The translations under genes and the position numbers were made by a program. The notes beneath the pieces were generated by a model that made no database searches, was not told the DNA's origin, and saw only the letters and a list, made by a program, of their open reading frames with translations. A DNA stretch of 64,000 nucleotides from an uncultured Aquimarina sp. Its GTDB lineage: Bacteria; Bacteroidota; Bacteroidia; Flavobacteriales; Flavobacteriaceae. The first letter of the stretch is position 1. The number at the start of each line of letters is the position of its first letter. Below, piece after piece: positions 37,539 to 46,723 of this stretch. The stretch spans positions 248,001 to 312,000 of the forward strand of contig CANNBP010000005.1 in NCBI GenBank assembly GCA_947502885.1. The letters are read 5' to 3'.

Positions 37539-40244
37539 ATGAAAAACTTAACTTCGATAATACTGTTCTTGGCAACTACAGTATTTATGTATGGACAGAC
37601 TCCCTGCCAAAATGGGAAAGCTGGGAATTACCCATGTAAAGGTTACGATTTAATGTCTCATATTTCTTTATCTACCATGAGTGCTTCTACTGGTAATGAT
37701 AGTTGGGGGTGGACAGACCCCACTACTAATAAAGAATACGCTATCGTAGGACTTAACAATGGTACTGCTTTTATAGATATTTCTAACCCAACATCTCCAG
37801 TATATTTAGGTAAGTTACCTACTGCGGCATCTAACAGTACTTGGAGAGATATAAAGGTATATAAAGATCATGCCTTTATTGTTGCCGACTTTGCAGGAAA
37901 TCATGGCTTGCAAGTGTTTGATCTAACACGATTACGTAATGTATCCAATCCTCCACAGACATTTACTGTTGATAAACATTATACTGGTTTTGGAAGCGCA
38001 CATAATATTGTAATTAACGAAGATTCTGGTTATGCTTATGTAGTAGGAACTTCTAGGTCTGGAACCTATAAAGGAGGTCCTCTTTTTGTTGACATCAGAG
38101 ATCCTAAAAACCCAAAAGATGCTGGTGGACTTTTATCAACTGGTCAAAGAGCATATACTCATGATGCTCAGGTAGTAACCTATAACGGTCCAGATACTGA
38201 TTATACCGGAAAAGAAATCTTAATCGGTAGTAACGAAATAGAGGTTGTAATAGCAGATATTACTGATAAAAACAATCCTAAAACTATATCAACCATAAAA
38301 TACTCAGATGTACATTATACACATCAAGGATGGTTTACTGAAGATCAAAAATATTTTATCCTTGGAGATGAAGTTGATGAAACAAACGTTGGATTTAATA
38401 CCAAAACAATAGTGTTTGATTTTCAGGATTTAGACAATCCTAAACTGCATTTTAACTATACGGGGCCTACTGCTGCAACCGATCATAACGGGTATGTAAA
38501 AGGTAATTTATTCTATCTTGCAAACTACAGAGCAGGTATTAGAATCATAGATATTTCTAATATCGGAAGCAAAACAATGACAGAAGTAGGGTACTTTGAC
38601 ACATACCCAAGTAGTAACAGTGCAAGTATGGAAGGTGTTTGGAATGTATATCCATATTTTAACAGTGGTAACATTTTGATAAGCGATTTCTCTACCGGCT
38701 TCTATCTCGTTAAAAAGAGCGGTACAGTTACCAACCCTTGTGTTGCAAGCACTCCAACAGGTGTAGCCGTTTCTAGTGTAGAAACTACTTCTGCTGTGGT
38801 TAACTGGACAGAAGTAACTAGTGCTACCTATGATGTTAGATATCGCCAAACAGGAACTAGTACTTGGACAACAAATTCTGCAAATACAAATACATATTCT
38901 ATTTCAAATCTAACTGTAAATACTTCTTACGAAGTACAAGTTAGAAGTAAATGTCAAAGTGGATCTCCTTCAAACTATAGTGCATCTGTTAGCTTTACCA
39001 CTAAAAGTGTACAAATTAATTACTGCGATTCTAATGGAAAAACCACTTCAGATGAATATATTAGTAATGTAAATATTGGTACAATCAATAATACAACAAC
39101 TGCCTCTACTGGTGGTTACGGAAACTATACATCTATGTCTACAGATTTATCTATCGGAAATTCTCATACTATAACTATTACTCCTACATGGGCTAGTAGT
39201 GTATATTCTGAAGGATATAGCGTATGGATAGATTATAACAGAGATGGAGATTTTGCTGATTCTGGAGAACAAGTTTGGTCTAAAGCTGCATCAACAACCA
39301 CTCCGGTTAGTGGTTCTTTTACCGTTCCTAATGGTACAGCTAAGGGGTCAACTCGTATGAGGGTATCAATGAAGTATAACGGAATCCCAACACCCTGTGA
39401 ATCATTTCAATATGGAGAAGTCGAAGATTATACTGTAAATATTACCGATGGTGGTGTTACGGTCGTAAGCTGTTCTTCTGGTATTTCTGCATTTCCTTAT
39501 TCTGAAGGATTTGAAAACACTTTAGGAAATTGGTCACAATCAACTGCAGACAATATCGATTGGACTATAAATAATAATGGAACACCTTCTAATAATACAG
39601 GTCCATCGGCGGCGTCAAAAGGAACATATTATCTTTACGTAGAAGCTTCGGGTAGCGGAACCGGTTTTCCGAACAAACAAGCCATTTTAAACTCTCCATG
39701 TTTTGATCTAAGTAGTGAGACCTCTGCCGCATTCTCATTTGATTATCATATGTACGGAGCATCTGATATGGGAACTTTTATGGTAGAACTTAGTGCTAAC
39801 AATGGAAACACTTGGGCCAGTGTATGGACACAAAGTAATAATCAAGGAAATTCTTGGAAAACAGCAACCATTGATCTTACTTCATATGCCGGAAAAAGTA
39901 TACAACTTAGGTTTAACAGAACTACAGGAACAACATGGCAAAATGATATTGCGATAGACAATATTTCGCTTACAACCAATGTTTCTAAAAATGATTTCCC
40001 TAAGCCTAAAGAAGAGATAACTCTGAACCTCTATCCTAATCCGGTTACAGGAGACAACCTAAACCTTTATATGCGAGGTATAGAAAGGAATGCCGAATTT
40101 GAGATCAAAAATGTTCTAGGACAATTAGTTGGAAAAGGAAACGTTTCTAATAGTATAAATATATCTAGTTTAAAAATCGGAGCTTACTTTTTACAGGTAA
40201 TGTCAGAGGGTAAAATATACTCAAGACGTTTTATTAAGGAGTAA
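37539..40244 (+). CDS. Choice-of-anchor B surface protein with FnIII, GEVED and T9SS domains
   Basis: This 901-residue protein has a signal peptide (about 1-20). Its N-terminal choice-of-anchor B/LVIVD-type propeller (about 25-395; GTAFIDISNPTSPVYLGKLP, RIIDISNIG) is followed by a fibronectin III domain (about 405-490), a GEVED domain (about 495-635; VWIDYNRDGDFADSGEQVW, GEVEDYTVNI), a MAM-like beta domain (about 650-805; SFDYHMYGASDMGTFMVELS) and a T9SS sorting domain (about 825-901; LYPNPVTGDNLN). It is the first gene of a surface cassette with the three following genes. Confidence 0.87.
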   Translation: MKNLTSIILFLATTVFMYGQTPCQNGKAGNYPCKGYDLMSHISLSTMSASTGNDSWGWTDPTTNKEYAIVGLNNGTAFIDISNPTSPVYLGKLPTAASNSTWRDIKVYKDHAFIVADFAGNHGLQVFDLTRLRNVSNPPQTFTVDKHYTGFGSAHNIVINEDSGYAYVVGTSRSGTYKGGPLFVDIRDPKNPKDAGGLLSTGQRAYTHDAQVVTYNGPDTDYTGKEILIGSNEIEVVIADITDKNNPKTISTIKYSDVHYTHQGWFTEDQKYFILGDEVDETNVGFNTKTIVFDFQDLDNPKLHFNYTGPTAATDHNGYVKGNLFYLANYRAGIRIIDISNIGSKTMTEVGYFDTYPSSNSASMEGVWNVYPYFNSGNILISDFSTGFYLVKKSGTVTNPCVASTPTGVAVSSVETTSAVVNWTEVTSATYDVRYRQTGTSTWTTNSANTNTYSISNLTVNTSYEVQVRSKCQSGSPSNYSASVSFTTKSVQINYCDSNGKTTSDEYISNVNIGTINNTTTASTGGYGNYTSMSTDLSIGNSHTITITPTWASSVYSEGYSVWIDYNRDGDFADSGEQVWSKAASTTTPVSGSFTVPNGTAKGSTRMRVSMKYNGIPTPCESFQYGEVEDYTVNITDGGVTVVSCSSGISAFPYSEGFENTLGNWSQSTADNIDWTINNNGTPSNNTGPSAASKGTYYLYVEASGSGTGFPNKQAILNSPCFDLSSETSAAFSFDYHMYGASDMGTFMVELSANNGNTWASVWTQSNNQGNSWKTATIDLTSYAGKSIQLRFNRTTGTTWQNDIAIDNISLTTNVSKNDFPKPKEEITLNLYPNPVTGDNLNLYMRGIERNAEFEIKNVLGQLVGKGNVSNSINISSLKIGAYFLQVMSEGKIYSRRFIKE

Positions 40245-40265
40245 TGTCTTAAATACAAAAAAATA

Positions 40266-41651
40266 ATGAATAGCGCTAAACCCATATTTTATTGTAGTTT
40301 TCTTTTTCTTGCAATGTTTACTTTTATTTCTTGCAGTAATGATGACACAAAAGATATAGGCGAAGACAACGAACCAGAACCCGTTGTTTTTAACCCAACT
40401 GTAGAATGGGTAAAAACTTTCGGAGGAACTAATGAGGATAGTGCCCTATCAGTAGTAGAATCTACTGATGGGGGCTATGTCCTTGCAGGGTATACACAAA
40501 GTACAGATGGAGACATTAGTGACAAAACCGCTACCGATAGTGATTTCTGGGCACTAAAACTTACCAAAGAAGGTACTATTTCTTGGAGTAAAACTTATGG
40601 TGGTAGTGATGATGAAAGAGCAGAAAAAATTATCACAACTAAAGATGGTGGATATATTCTCGTTGGATATAATAGAAGCAGCGATGGAGATGTAACTGTA
40701 AATGAAGGCTTACAAGATTATTGGATAATAAAAATCGATGCTTCAGGAACACTTCAGTGGCAAAAATCATTTGGATTTCCTGGTATTGATCGAGCATTTT
40801 CTGTAATTCAAACCTCAGACGATGGTTTTTTTGTTACAGGTTTTTTTGATGTTAGTCTTAGTAATGGGGGAGGAAATGACGGTCCCGTAGCTGGTAAAAA
40901 CACCCAAAAACATGGCGTAGGAGAATTTTGGGGTATCAAATTAAATGCAGCAGGAGATAAAGAGTGGAGACGCTATTTTGGAGGATCAGATAATGATCGT
41001 AGCTATGATGTTATCCAAACAAAAGATAATGGTTATTTAATGATTGGATCCACAGAAAGTCCTAGTGGTGATTTTGATATTTCGATAAATAATGGAGCTT
41101 ATGATTACTGGGTCGTAAAAATTGATTCTACCGGAAACAAAGTATGGGAAAAAACATATGGAGGACTTGAAATAGATATAGCTTATGGTATTGCGGCTGT
41201 AGGAGATGGTACCTACATTATTGTTGGAGATTCTAGAAGTAGTGATGGAGATGTTACAAATGCAAAAGGAAATGCCGATCTTTGGATAATTAAAATTAAT
41301 GATAGTGGTAACCTTTTATGGGAAAAAACATATGGAGGAGCCAAATTCGATACTGGAAGAGGTATCCATAAAACTCAAGATGGATATTACTTAATTACCG
41401 GAAACTCTAGAAGTAATGATATTGATCTTGATAAAAACAATGGTCAAAGTGATGTTTTAAGTATTATTATTGATAGTGAAGGAAAAGTGCTTTGGAAATC
41501 TACTCTTGGAGGTGATAAAGCAGAATTTGCAACTGGCTGTATTGAAACTACTGATAAGAAAATAATCATTGCAGGAAACTCAGAAAGCAACAATTTTGAC
41601 ATATCCAGCAATAAAGGGTCAAAAGATTTAATAGTAATAAAATATAAGTAA
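40266..41651 (+). CDS. Repeat-containing beta-propeller lipoprotein
   Basis: This 461-residue lipoprotein has a signal peptide and lipobox FISC (Cys23). About seven repeats of 50-60 residues follow (WVKTFGGTNEDSALSVVEST, DGGYVLAGYTQSTDGD and variants GGSDDERAEKI, GGLEIDIAYGI), forming a propeller of the type seen in T9SS-dependent and secreted Bacteroidota proteins. There is no enzymatic motif. Its stop overlaps the next start by one base (TAATG), so it is coupled to the MbnP-like gene. Confidence 0.82.
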   Translation: MNSAKPIFYCSFLFLAMFTFISCSNDDTKDIGEDNEPEPVVFNPTVEWVKTFGGTNEDSALSVVESTDGGYVLAGYTQSTDGDISDKTATDSDFWALKLTKEGTISWSKTYGGSDDERAEKIITTKDGGYILVGYNRSSDGDVTVNEGLQDYWIIKIDASGTLQWQKSFGFPGIDRAFSVIQTSDDGFFVTGFFDVSLSNGGGNDGPVAGKNTQKHGVGEFWGIKLNAAGDKEWRRYFGGSDNDRSYDVIQTKDNGYLMIGSTESPSGDFDISINNGAYDYWVVKIDSTGNKVWEKTYGGLEIDIAYGIAAVGDGTYIIVGDSRSSDGDVTNAKGNADLWIIKINDSGNLLWEKTYGGAKFDTGRGIHKTQDGYYLITGNSRSNDIDLDKNNGQSDVLSIIIDSEGKVLWKSTLGGDKAEFATGCIETTDKKIIIAGNSESNNFDISSNKGSKDLIVIKYK

Positions 41652-42415
41652 TGATTAAGAAGTTTATAGTACCCCTATTTGTTTGTATTACATTGTTATC
41701 CTGTAAAAACGATGATGATAGTGATAATGGAGCTGGAACATTAAATCTAGAATTTACAAATATAATAGCTAGTGAGTCTGTCGTAATAAGTGATAAGATT
41801 AATTATACCAACAAAAGCAATGAAACCTATACTATTTCAGACCTAAAATATATTATTAGTAATATTGTTTTAATTAAGACTGATGGTAGTGAATTTGTAT
41901 ATCCAAAAGATGAAAGCTATTTTTTAATTAATGAAAAAGATAGCAACAGTAAAAAACTAACATTACAAAATATTGAGGGTGCAGAATACTCCAAAATTAA
42001 ATTTGGATTTGGAGTTGATCAATCAAAATACCCTCTAGAAGGAGCAAACTTTGTTCCCACTGCCGAAGAAAATGACATGATATGGTCTTGGGCAGCTGGA
42101 TTTAAGTTTCTGGTATTTGAAGGAACGTATACTCCAGAAGGTGGAGAAACAGATAATTATTTAATACATGTAGGTAGTCATGGAGAAAAATTAGATAATT
42201 ATAAAGAAATTAGTATTGATTTATCTCAAAACCTAAGTATCAAAAATCAAGCTACGTCTTCAGTAACAATAAAAGCAGATATTGCAAAAATTTTAGATGG
42301 TAAAAATACGCACTCTTTACAAGCGAAAAATTCTATTCAAATAGACCCAGATAATGCACCAAAAATAGCCGAAAATTTTGCAGGATCATTTAGTGTAACA
42401 AAAGTATCGAATTAA
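41651..42415 (+). CDS. MbnP-like lipoprotein
   Basis: This 254-residue lipoprotein has lipobox LLSC (Cys18). The body matches the MbnP family: LNLEFTNIIASESVV, YTISDLKYIISNI, LTLQNIEGAEYSKIKFGFGV and NDMIWSWAAGFKFLVFEG (W145, W147). In characterised MbnP, a Trp is oxidised to kynurenine by the partner MbnH and contributes to copper binding. The partner-type gene lies directly downstream here, seven bases away. A copper-related role is inferred from that family. Confidence 0.8.
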   Translation: MIKKFIVPLFVCITLLSCKNDDDSDNGAGTLNLEFTNIIASESVVISDKINYTNKSNETYTISDLKYIISNIVLIKTDGSEFVYPKDESYFLINEKDSNSKKLTLQNIEGAEYSKIKFGFGVDQSKYPLEGANFVPTAEENDMIWSWAAGFKFLVFEGTYTPEGGETDNYLIHVGSHGEKLDNYKEISIDLSQNLSIKNQATSSVTIKADIAKILDGKNTHSLQAKNSIQIDPDNAPKIAENFAGSFSVTKVSN

Positions 42416-42421
42416 TATAAA

Positions 42422-43483
42422 ATGAGAAGGTTATTATACATAGGGTTAGCATTTTTAGGGATTTCATGTAATTCGGATAAGGATGAGTACACTCCTATTC
42501 CAGATGCAACCGAAAACCCAAAACTAGAATTTATTGTTCCTTCTAATTTTCCAGAACCAACTTATGATTTCACATTAAACCCGCCAACAGAAAAAGGATT
42601 TGAATTAGGTAAAAAACTATTCTATGATGGTAAACTATCTTCTGATGGGGTTATTTCATGTGGATTCTGTCATTTACAAGATTTTGCCTTTACCCATCAT
42701 ACACATATTGTTAGTCATGGTGTTGATGGGGCCTTAGGTACTCGTAATGCGCAACCATTACATAACTTGGCTTTTATGAAAGAATTTACTTGGGATGGTG
42801 CTGTAGCTCATCTCGATAAACAGCCCATAGTTCCTATAACTGCAGAGGTAGAAATGAACGAAACTTTTGCTAGCATTTTAAAGAAACTAGAAAATGAACC
42901 CGAATATGTAAAACTATTTGCAGAAGCCTTTACAGATCAAAAAATTAATACCGAAAACATGCTTAAAGCATTGTCTCAATTTACGGTTATGATGATTTCT
43001 GCAGATACAAAGTATGACAAAATTGAAAGAAATGAAGGTTCTGTGTTTACAGAAGAAGAACAAGCTGGGTTTGATCTTTTTTCTGCCAAATGTGCTTCTT
43101 GCCATGAAGGGACTTTGTTTACAGACCAATCATATCGTAACAATGGATTACCAATTGATCCAGAATATAATGATATTGGTAGAAAAAGAGTTTCGGGATT
43201 AGAAACAGACATTTATAAGTTCAAAGTTCCAACATTACGTAATGTACGGCTTACTTTTCCTTATATGCATGATGGACGATTTTTTACGTTAAGACAGGTA
43301 CTTGATCACTATAGCGATGGTATGGTTGATCACGAAACTCTGGATCCAATATTTAAAGATCTAGAAAACAATACTGTAGTAGGTATCCCAATGACAGACA
43401 CCGAAAAAGAACAAATCATTGCCTTTTTAGAAACCCTTACTGATGATGATTATATTAATGATAATCGTTTTTCAGAGTTCTAA
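42422..43483 (+). CDS. Di-haem cytochrome c peroxidase-family protein, MbnH-like
   Basis: This 353-residue protein has a lipoprotein-type signal (FLGISC, Cys16) and two haem c motifs, CGFCH (80-84) and CASCH (224-228), with the CCP layout (KKLFYDGKLSSDGVISCGFC, LRNVRLTFPYMHDGRFFTL). Placement directly after an MbnP-like gene suggests an MbnH-type enzyme that modifies a Trp of the partner rather than a simple peroxidase. Cytochrome c peroxidase is the alternative. Confidence 0.85.
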   Translation: MRRLLYIGLAFLGISCNSDKDEYTPIPDATENPKLEFIVPSNFPEPTYDFTLNPPTEKGFELGKKLFYDGKLSSDGVISCGFCHLQDFAFTHHTHIVSHGVDGALGTRNAQPLHNLAFMKEFTWDGAVAHLDKQPIVPITAEVEMNETFASILKKLENEPEYVKLFAEAFTDQKINTENMLKALSQFTVMMISADTKYDKIERNEGSVFTEEEQAGFDLFSAKCASCHEGTLFTDQSYRNNGLPIDPEYNDIGRKRVSGLETDIYKFKVPTLRNVRLTFPYMHDGRFFTLRQVLDHYSDGMVDHETLDPIFKDLENNTVVGIPMTDTEKEQIIAFLETLTDDDYINDNRFSEF

Positions 43484-43550
43484 ATTTTCTTCTTTTAAGC
43501 ACCACTATAACATATTCCTATTTTAACATTTGTTATATAAATGAAAGGAT

Positions 43551-43583
43551 TTGTGAATAAAAACTACTTATGTAGTATATTTG
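43551..43583 (+). promoter_or_regulatory. Promoter of the suf operon
   Basis: A -33 TTG (43551-43553) and a -7 TATATTTG (43576-43583, fits TAnnTTTG) are 22 bases apart, putting the transcript start near 43590. This argues for translation starting at ATG 43619 rather than at the in-frame ATG at 43541, which lies upstream of the promoter. Confidence 0.6.
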
Positions 43584-43618
43584 CAATTCATTTAGAATTA
43601 ATCTATTCACGAAAAAGT

Positions 43619-43948
43619 ATGATTAAGGTATCAGATATCGCAAAAAACAAAGTCATCGAATTGATGAGCGAAGATGGATATGATGCGACTACCGATTATG
43701 TTCGAGTAGGCGTAAAAAGCGGAGGATGCTCTGGTTTATCTTATGACTTGAAGTTTGATAAAAAGCAAGAAGAAGGGGATAAACTATTCGAAGATAATGG
43801 TGTAAAAATCATTGTTGACAAAAAAAGTTTCCTCTATCTAATCGGTACAACTCTAGAGTATTCTGGAGGTTTAAATGGTACTGGTTTTGTATTTAATAAC
43901 CCCAATGCAAGTAGAACTTGCGGCTGTGGAGAAAGTTTTTCCCTTTAA
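43619..43948 (+). CDS. sufA: A-type Fe-S carrier protein (SufA/IscA/HesB family)
   Basis: This 109-residue protein accepts Fe-S clusters from SufBCD and passes them to apoproteins. The three conserved cysteines are in KSGGCSGLSYDL and the C-terminal SRTCGCGESFSL. The start MIKVSDIAKNKVIEL matches the family N-terminus and lies just after the promoter. It is the first gene of the suf operon, 39 bases before sufB. Confidence 0.92.
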   Translation: MIKVSDIAKNKVIELMSEDGYDATTDYVRVGVKSGGCSGLSYDLKFDKKQEEGDKLFEDNGVKIIVDKKSFLYLIGTTLEYSGGLNGTGFVFNNPNASRTCGCGESFSL

Positions 43949-43987
43949 TTGATTAAAAAAATCCTGGATTAATTTAGGATATAAGTA

Positions 43988-45433
43988 ATGGCATATACCG
44001 AAGACGATTTAAAGAAAGAGTTAGAGACCAAAGAATATGAATACGGATTTTATACCGATATAGAATCTGATACATTTCCAGTTGGTCTTAATGAAGATAT
44101 AGTTCGTGCAATTTCTAAAAAGAAAGAAGAGCCCGAATGGATGACAGAATGGAGACTTGAAGCTTTTCGTATCTGGGAACAGATGGAAGAGCCAGAATGG
44201 GCAAATGTGACCTATGCAAAACCCGATTTTCAAAGTATTTCATATTATTCGGCTCCAAATAAAAAGCCGAAATATAATAGTTTGGATGAAGTAGATCCAG
44301 AATTATTAGAAACATTCAAAAAACTAGGTATCTCACTAGACGAGCAAAAAAAACTTGCCGGTGTAGCTGTAGATATTGTAATGGATTCTGTTTCTGTAGC
44401 AACTACTTTTAAAGAAACCCTAGCAGAAAAAGGAATAATATTTTGTTCTATATCCGAGGCTATCAAAGAACATCCAGAATTAGTTAAAAAGCATATTGGA
44501 TCTGTTGTTCCTCAAAAAGACAATTTCTATGCTGCATTAAACTCTGCTGTTTTTAGTGATGGGTCTTTCTGTTACATTCCAAAAGGAGTACGTTGCCCAA
44601 TGGAGTTATCTACTTATTTTAGAATAAACCAAGCAGGAACAGGTCAATTTGAACGTACTTTGGTCATAGCAGATCAAGGAAGTTACGTAAGCTATCTTGA
44701 GGGTTGTACAGCACCTTCTCGAGACGAAAACCAATTACATGCCGCAGTTGTAGAGTTAATCGCATTAGATGATGCAGAAATTAAATACTCAACTGTACAA
44801 AACTGGTACCCTGGTAATGCAGAAGGAAAAGGTGGAGTTTATAATTTTGTAACCAAAAGAGGGATTTGTGAGACCAATGCTAAGATTTCATGGACACAAG
44901 TAGAAACAGGATCAGCAGTAACCTGGAAATACCCTTCGTGTATTCTTAAAGGAGATCATTCTGTAGGTGAATTTTACTCTATTGCTGTAACCAATAATTT
45001 TCAGCAAGCAGACACGGGTACAAAAATGATACACTTAGGTAAGAATACCAAAAGTACCATTATATCCAAAGGTATTTCTGCAGGAAAATCTCAAAATAGC
45101 TACCGTGGGTTGGTTCAAATAAGTAGTAGAGCAACCAATGCCCGTAATTTTTCTCAGTGTGATTCATTATTAATGGGCAATGAATGTGGCGCACATACGT
45201 TTCCATATATAGAAGCAAATAATAAAACTGCTCAAATAGAACATGAAGCGACAACGAGTAAAATAGGTGAAGATCAAATTTTTTATTGTAACCAACGAGG
45301 AATTGATACAGAAAAAGCAATCGCTTTGATTGTAAATGGTTTTAGTAAAGAAGTTTTAAATAAATTACCTATGGAATTTGCGGTAGAAGCTCAAAAACTT
45401 CTTGAGATTTCTCTTGAAGGTTCTGTTGGGTAA
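43988..45433 (+). CDS. sufB: Fe-S cluster assembly scaffold SufB
   Basis: This 481-residue subunit of the SufBC2D scaffold is where the cluster is assembled. Family signatures include [73 protein letters not shown] and the C-terminal [20 protein letters not shown]. Length is normal. A lipoprotein gene separates it from sufC, which is unusual for the operon. Confidence 0.97.
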   Translation: MAYTEDDLKKELETKEYEYGFYTDIESDTFPVGLNEDIVRAISKKKEEPEWMTEWRLEAFRIWEQMEEPEWANVTYAKPDFQSISYYSAPNKKPKYNSLDEVDPELLETFKKLGISLDEQKKLAGVAVDIVMDSVSVATTFKETLAEKGIIFCSISEAIKEHPELVKKHIGSVVPQKDNFYAALNSAVFSDGSFCYIPKGVRCPMELSTYFRINQAGTGQFERTLVIADQGSYVSYLEGCTAPSRDENQLHAAVVELIALDDAEIKYSTVQNWYPGNAEGKGGVYNFVTKRGICETNAKISWTQVETGSAVTWKYPSCILKGDHSVGEFYSIAVTNNFQQADTGTKMIHLGKNTKSTIISKGISAGKSQNSYRGLVQISSRATNARNFSQCDSLLMGNECGAHTFPYIEANNKTAQIEHEATTSKIGEDQIFYCNQRGIDTEKAIALIVNGFSKEVLNKLPMEFAVEAQKLLEISLEGSVG

Positions 45434-45467
45434 GGTAATTAGTAAAATCACTTAAAACTCTCAAGTA

Positions 45468-45869
45468 ATGAAAAAACCATTTATTTTAATTGTACTAAGT
45501 CTATTACTTTTCTCATGTAAATCTGAAAACAAAGGTGCAGAACCAGATTTAATACGAGGTGAATTTATTTATATCGATGACGCTGCCGTTATAAAAGGCA
45601 CTGATTTTATTTATGGAGTAGAAATAGATGAATTAACACATCAGTTAGCAGAAAAAATAAAACCATTACAAAGAGAAGAATATGATATGGTTCCTGTAGT
45701 TATCAAAGGAATTATAAAAGCTAATCCTGGCGAAGGTTGGGAAGAAATAGTTCAAATTAAAGAAATTATTGGGGTAAGTGAACCTACCTCAGAATTACCG
45801 ACTAAAATCAATTCAGGACACAATCACAGTCATTCTGAAGGAGATAGTCACGAAGGTCACAACCATTAA
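45468..45869 (+). CDS. His-rich lipoprotein inside the suf operon
   Basis: This 133-residue lipoprotein has lipobox LLFSC (Cys17). A small domain (about 25-105; RGEFIYIDDAAVIKGTDFIY, YDMVPVVIKGIIKANPGEGW) is followed by a His-rich tail (GHNHSHSEGDSHEGHNH) typical of metal binding. It lies between sufB and sufC on the same strand with short spacers and no terminator, so it is probably cotranscribed. A metal-sensing or binding role is inference. Confidence 0.8.
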   Translation: MKKPFILIVLSLLLFSCKSENKGAEPDLIRGEFIYIDDAAVIKGTDFIYGVEIDELTHQLAEKIKPLQREEYDMVPVVIKGIIKANPGEGWEEIVQIKEIIGVSEPTSELPTKINSGHNHSHSEGDSHEGHNH

Positions 45870-45895
45870 TAAAAAGTAGAGAATATTATTGTACA

Positions 45896-46648
45896 ATGTT
45901 AGATATAAAAGATTTACACGCAAGTGTCGAAGGAAAAGAAATTTTAAAAGGTCTTAACCTAAATGTAAAAGCAGGAGAAATACATGCTATTATGGGACCA
46001 AACGGTGCAGGAAAAAGTACCTTGGCCAGTATTGTAGCAGGTAAAGAAGAGTATGAAGTTACTAAAGGAAATATTCTTTTGGATAATGAAGATATCGAAG
46101 AACTTGCTGCAGAAGAGCGTGCTCATAAAGGAGTATTTCTATCATTTCAATACCCTGTCGAGATTCCTGGTGTAACGGTTACCAATTTCATGAAAACTGC
46201 TATTAATGAAACTCGAAAAGCACAAGGTCTTGAAGAAATGCCAGCAAAAGACATGCTAAAAAAGATTCGAGAAAAGTCTGAACTGCTTGAAATTGATCGT
46301 AAATTTTTATCAAGATCTCTTAACGAAGGGTTTTCTGGAGGAGAAAAGAAACGTAACGAGATTTTTCAAATGGCAATGATGGAGCCTAAATTGGCCATTC
46401 TAGACGAAACCGACTCTGGGTTAGATATTGATGCATTGCGTATTGTTGCAAACGGTGTAAATAAGTTAAAAAGTGAAAATAATGCCATAGTTGTAATCAC
46501 TCATTATCAACGTTTATTAGATTATATCGTTCCAGATTTTGTTCATGTATTGTATGATGGAAAAATCGTAAAATCAGGCACTAAGGAATTAGCTCTTGAA
46601 TTAGAAGAAAAAGGATACGACTGGATCAAAGAAGAAATTAATGCATAA
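45896..46648 (+). CDS. sufC: Fe-S assembly ATPase SufC
   Basis: This 250-residue ABC-type ATPase powers the SufBCD scaffold. It has Walker A GPNGAGKST (about 35-43), the signature region NEGFSGGEKKRNEIFQM, and Walker B LAILDETDSGLD. The Q-loop lies in FLSFQYPVEIPG, and VVITHYQRLL is the H-loop. It is a soluble member of the ABC ATPases, as expected for SufC. Confidence 0.97.
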   Translation: MLDIKDLHASVEGKEILKGLNLNVKAGEIHAIMGPNGAGKSTLASIVAGKEEYEVTKGNILLDNEDIEELAAEERAHKGVFLSFQYPVEIPGVTVTNFMKTAINETRKAQGLEEMPAKDMLKKIREKSELLEIDRKFLSRSLNEGFSGGEKKRNEIFQMAMMEPKLAILDETDSGLDIDALRIVANGVNKLKSENNAIVVITHYQRLLDYIVPDFVHVLYDGKIVKSGTKELALELEEKGYDWIKEEINA

Positions 46649-46723
46649 TAAGTTGAAGTTTACTGTTTTTGAAGCAAATGTTTCATAAAAAGTAAGCAAG
46701 CAATAGACAACAAGGAACAAAAA

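Noticed and set aside
43541..43618. Upstream in-frame ATG extension of sufA
   Set aside because: It lies upstream of the TATATTTG promoter box, and homologues begin at the later methionine.
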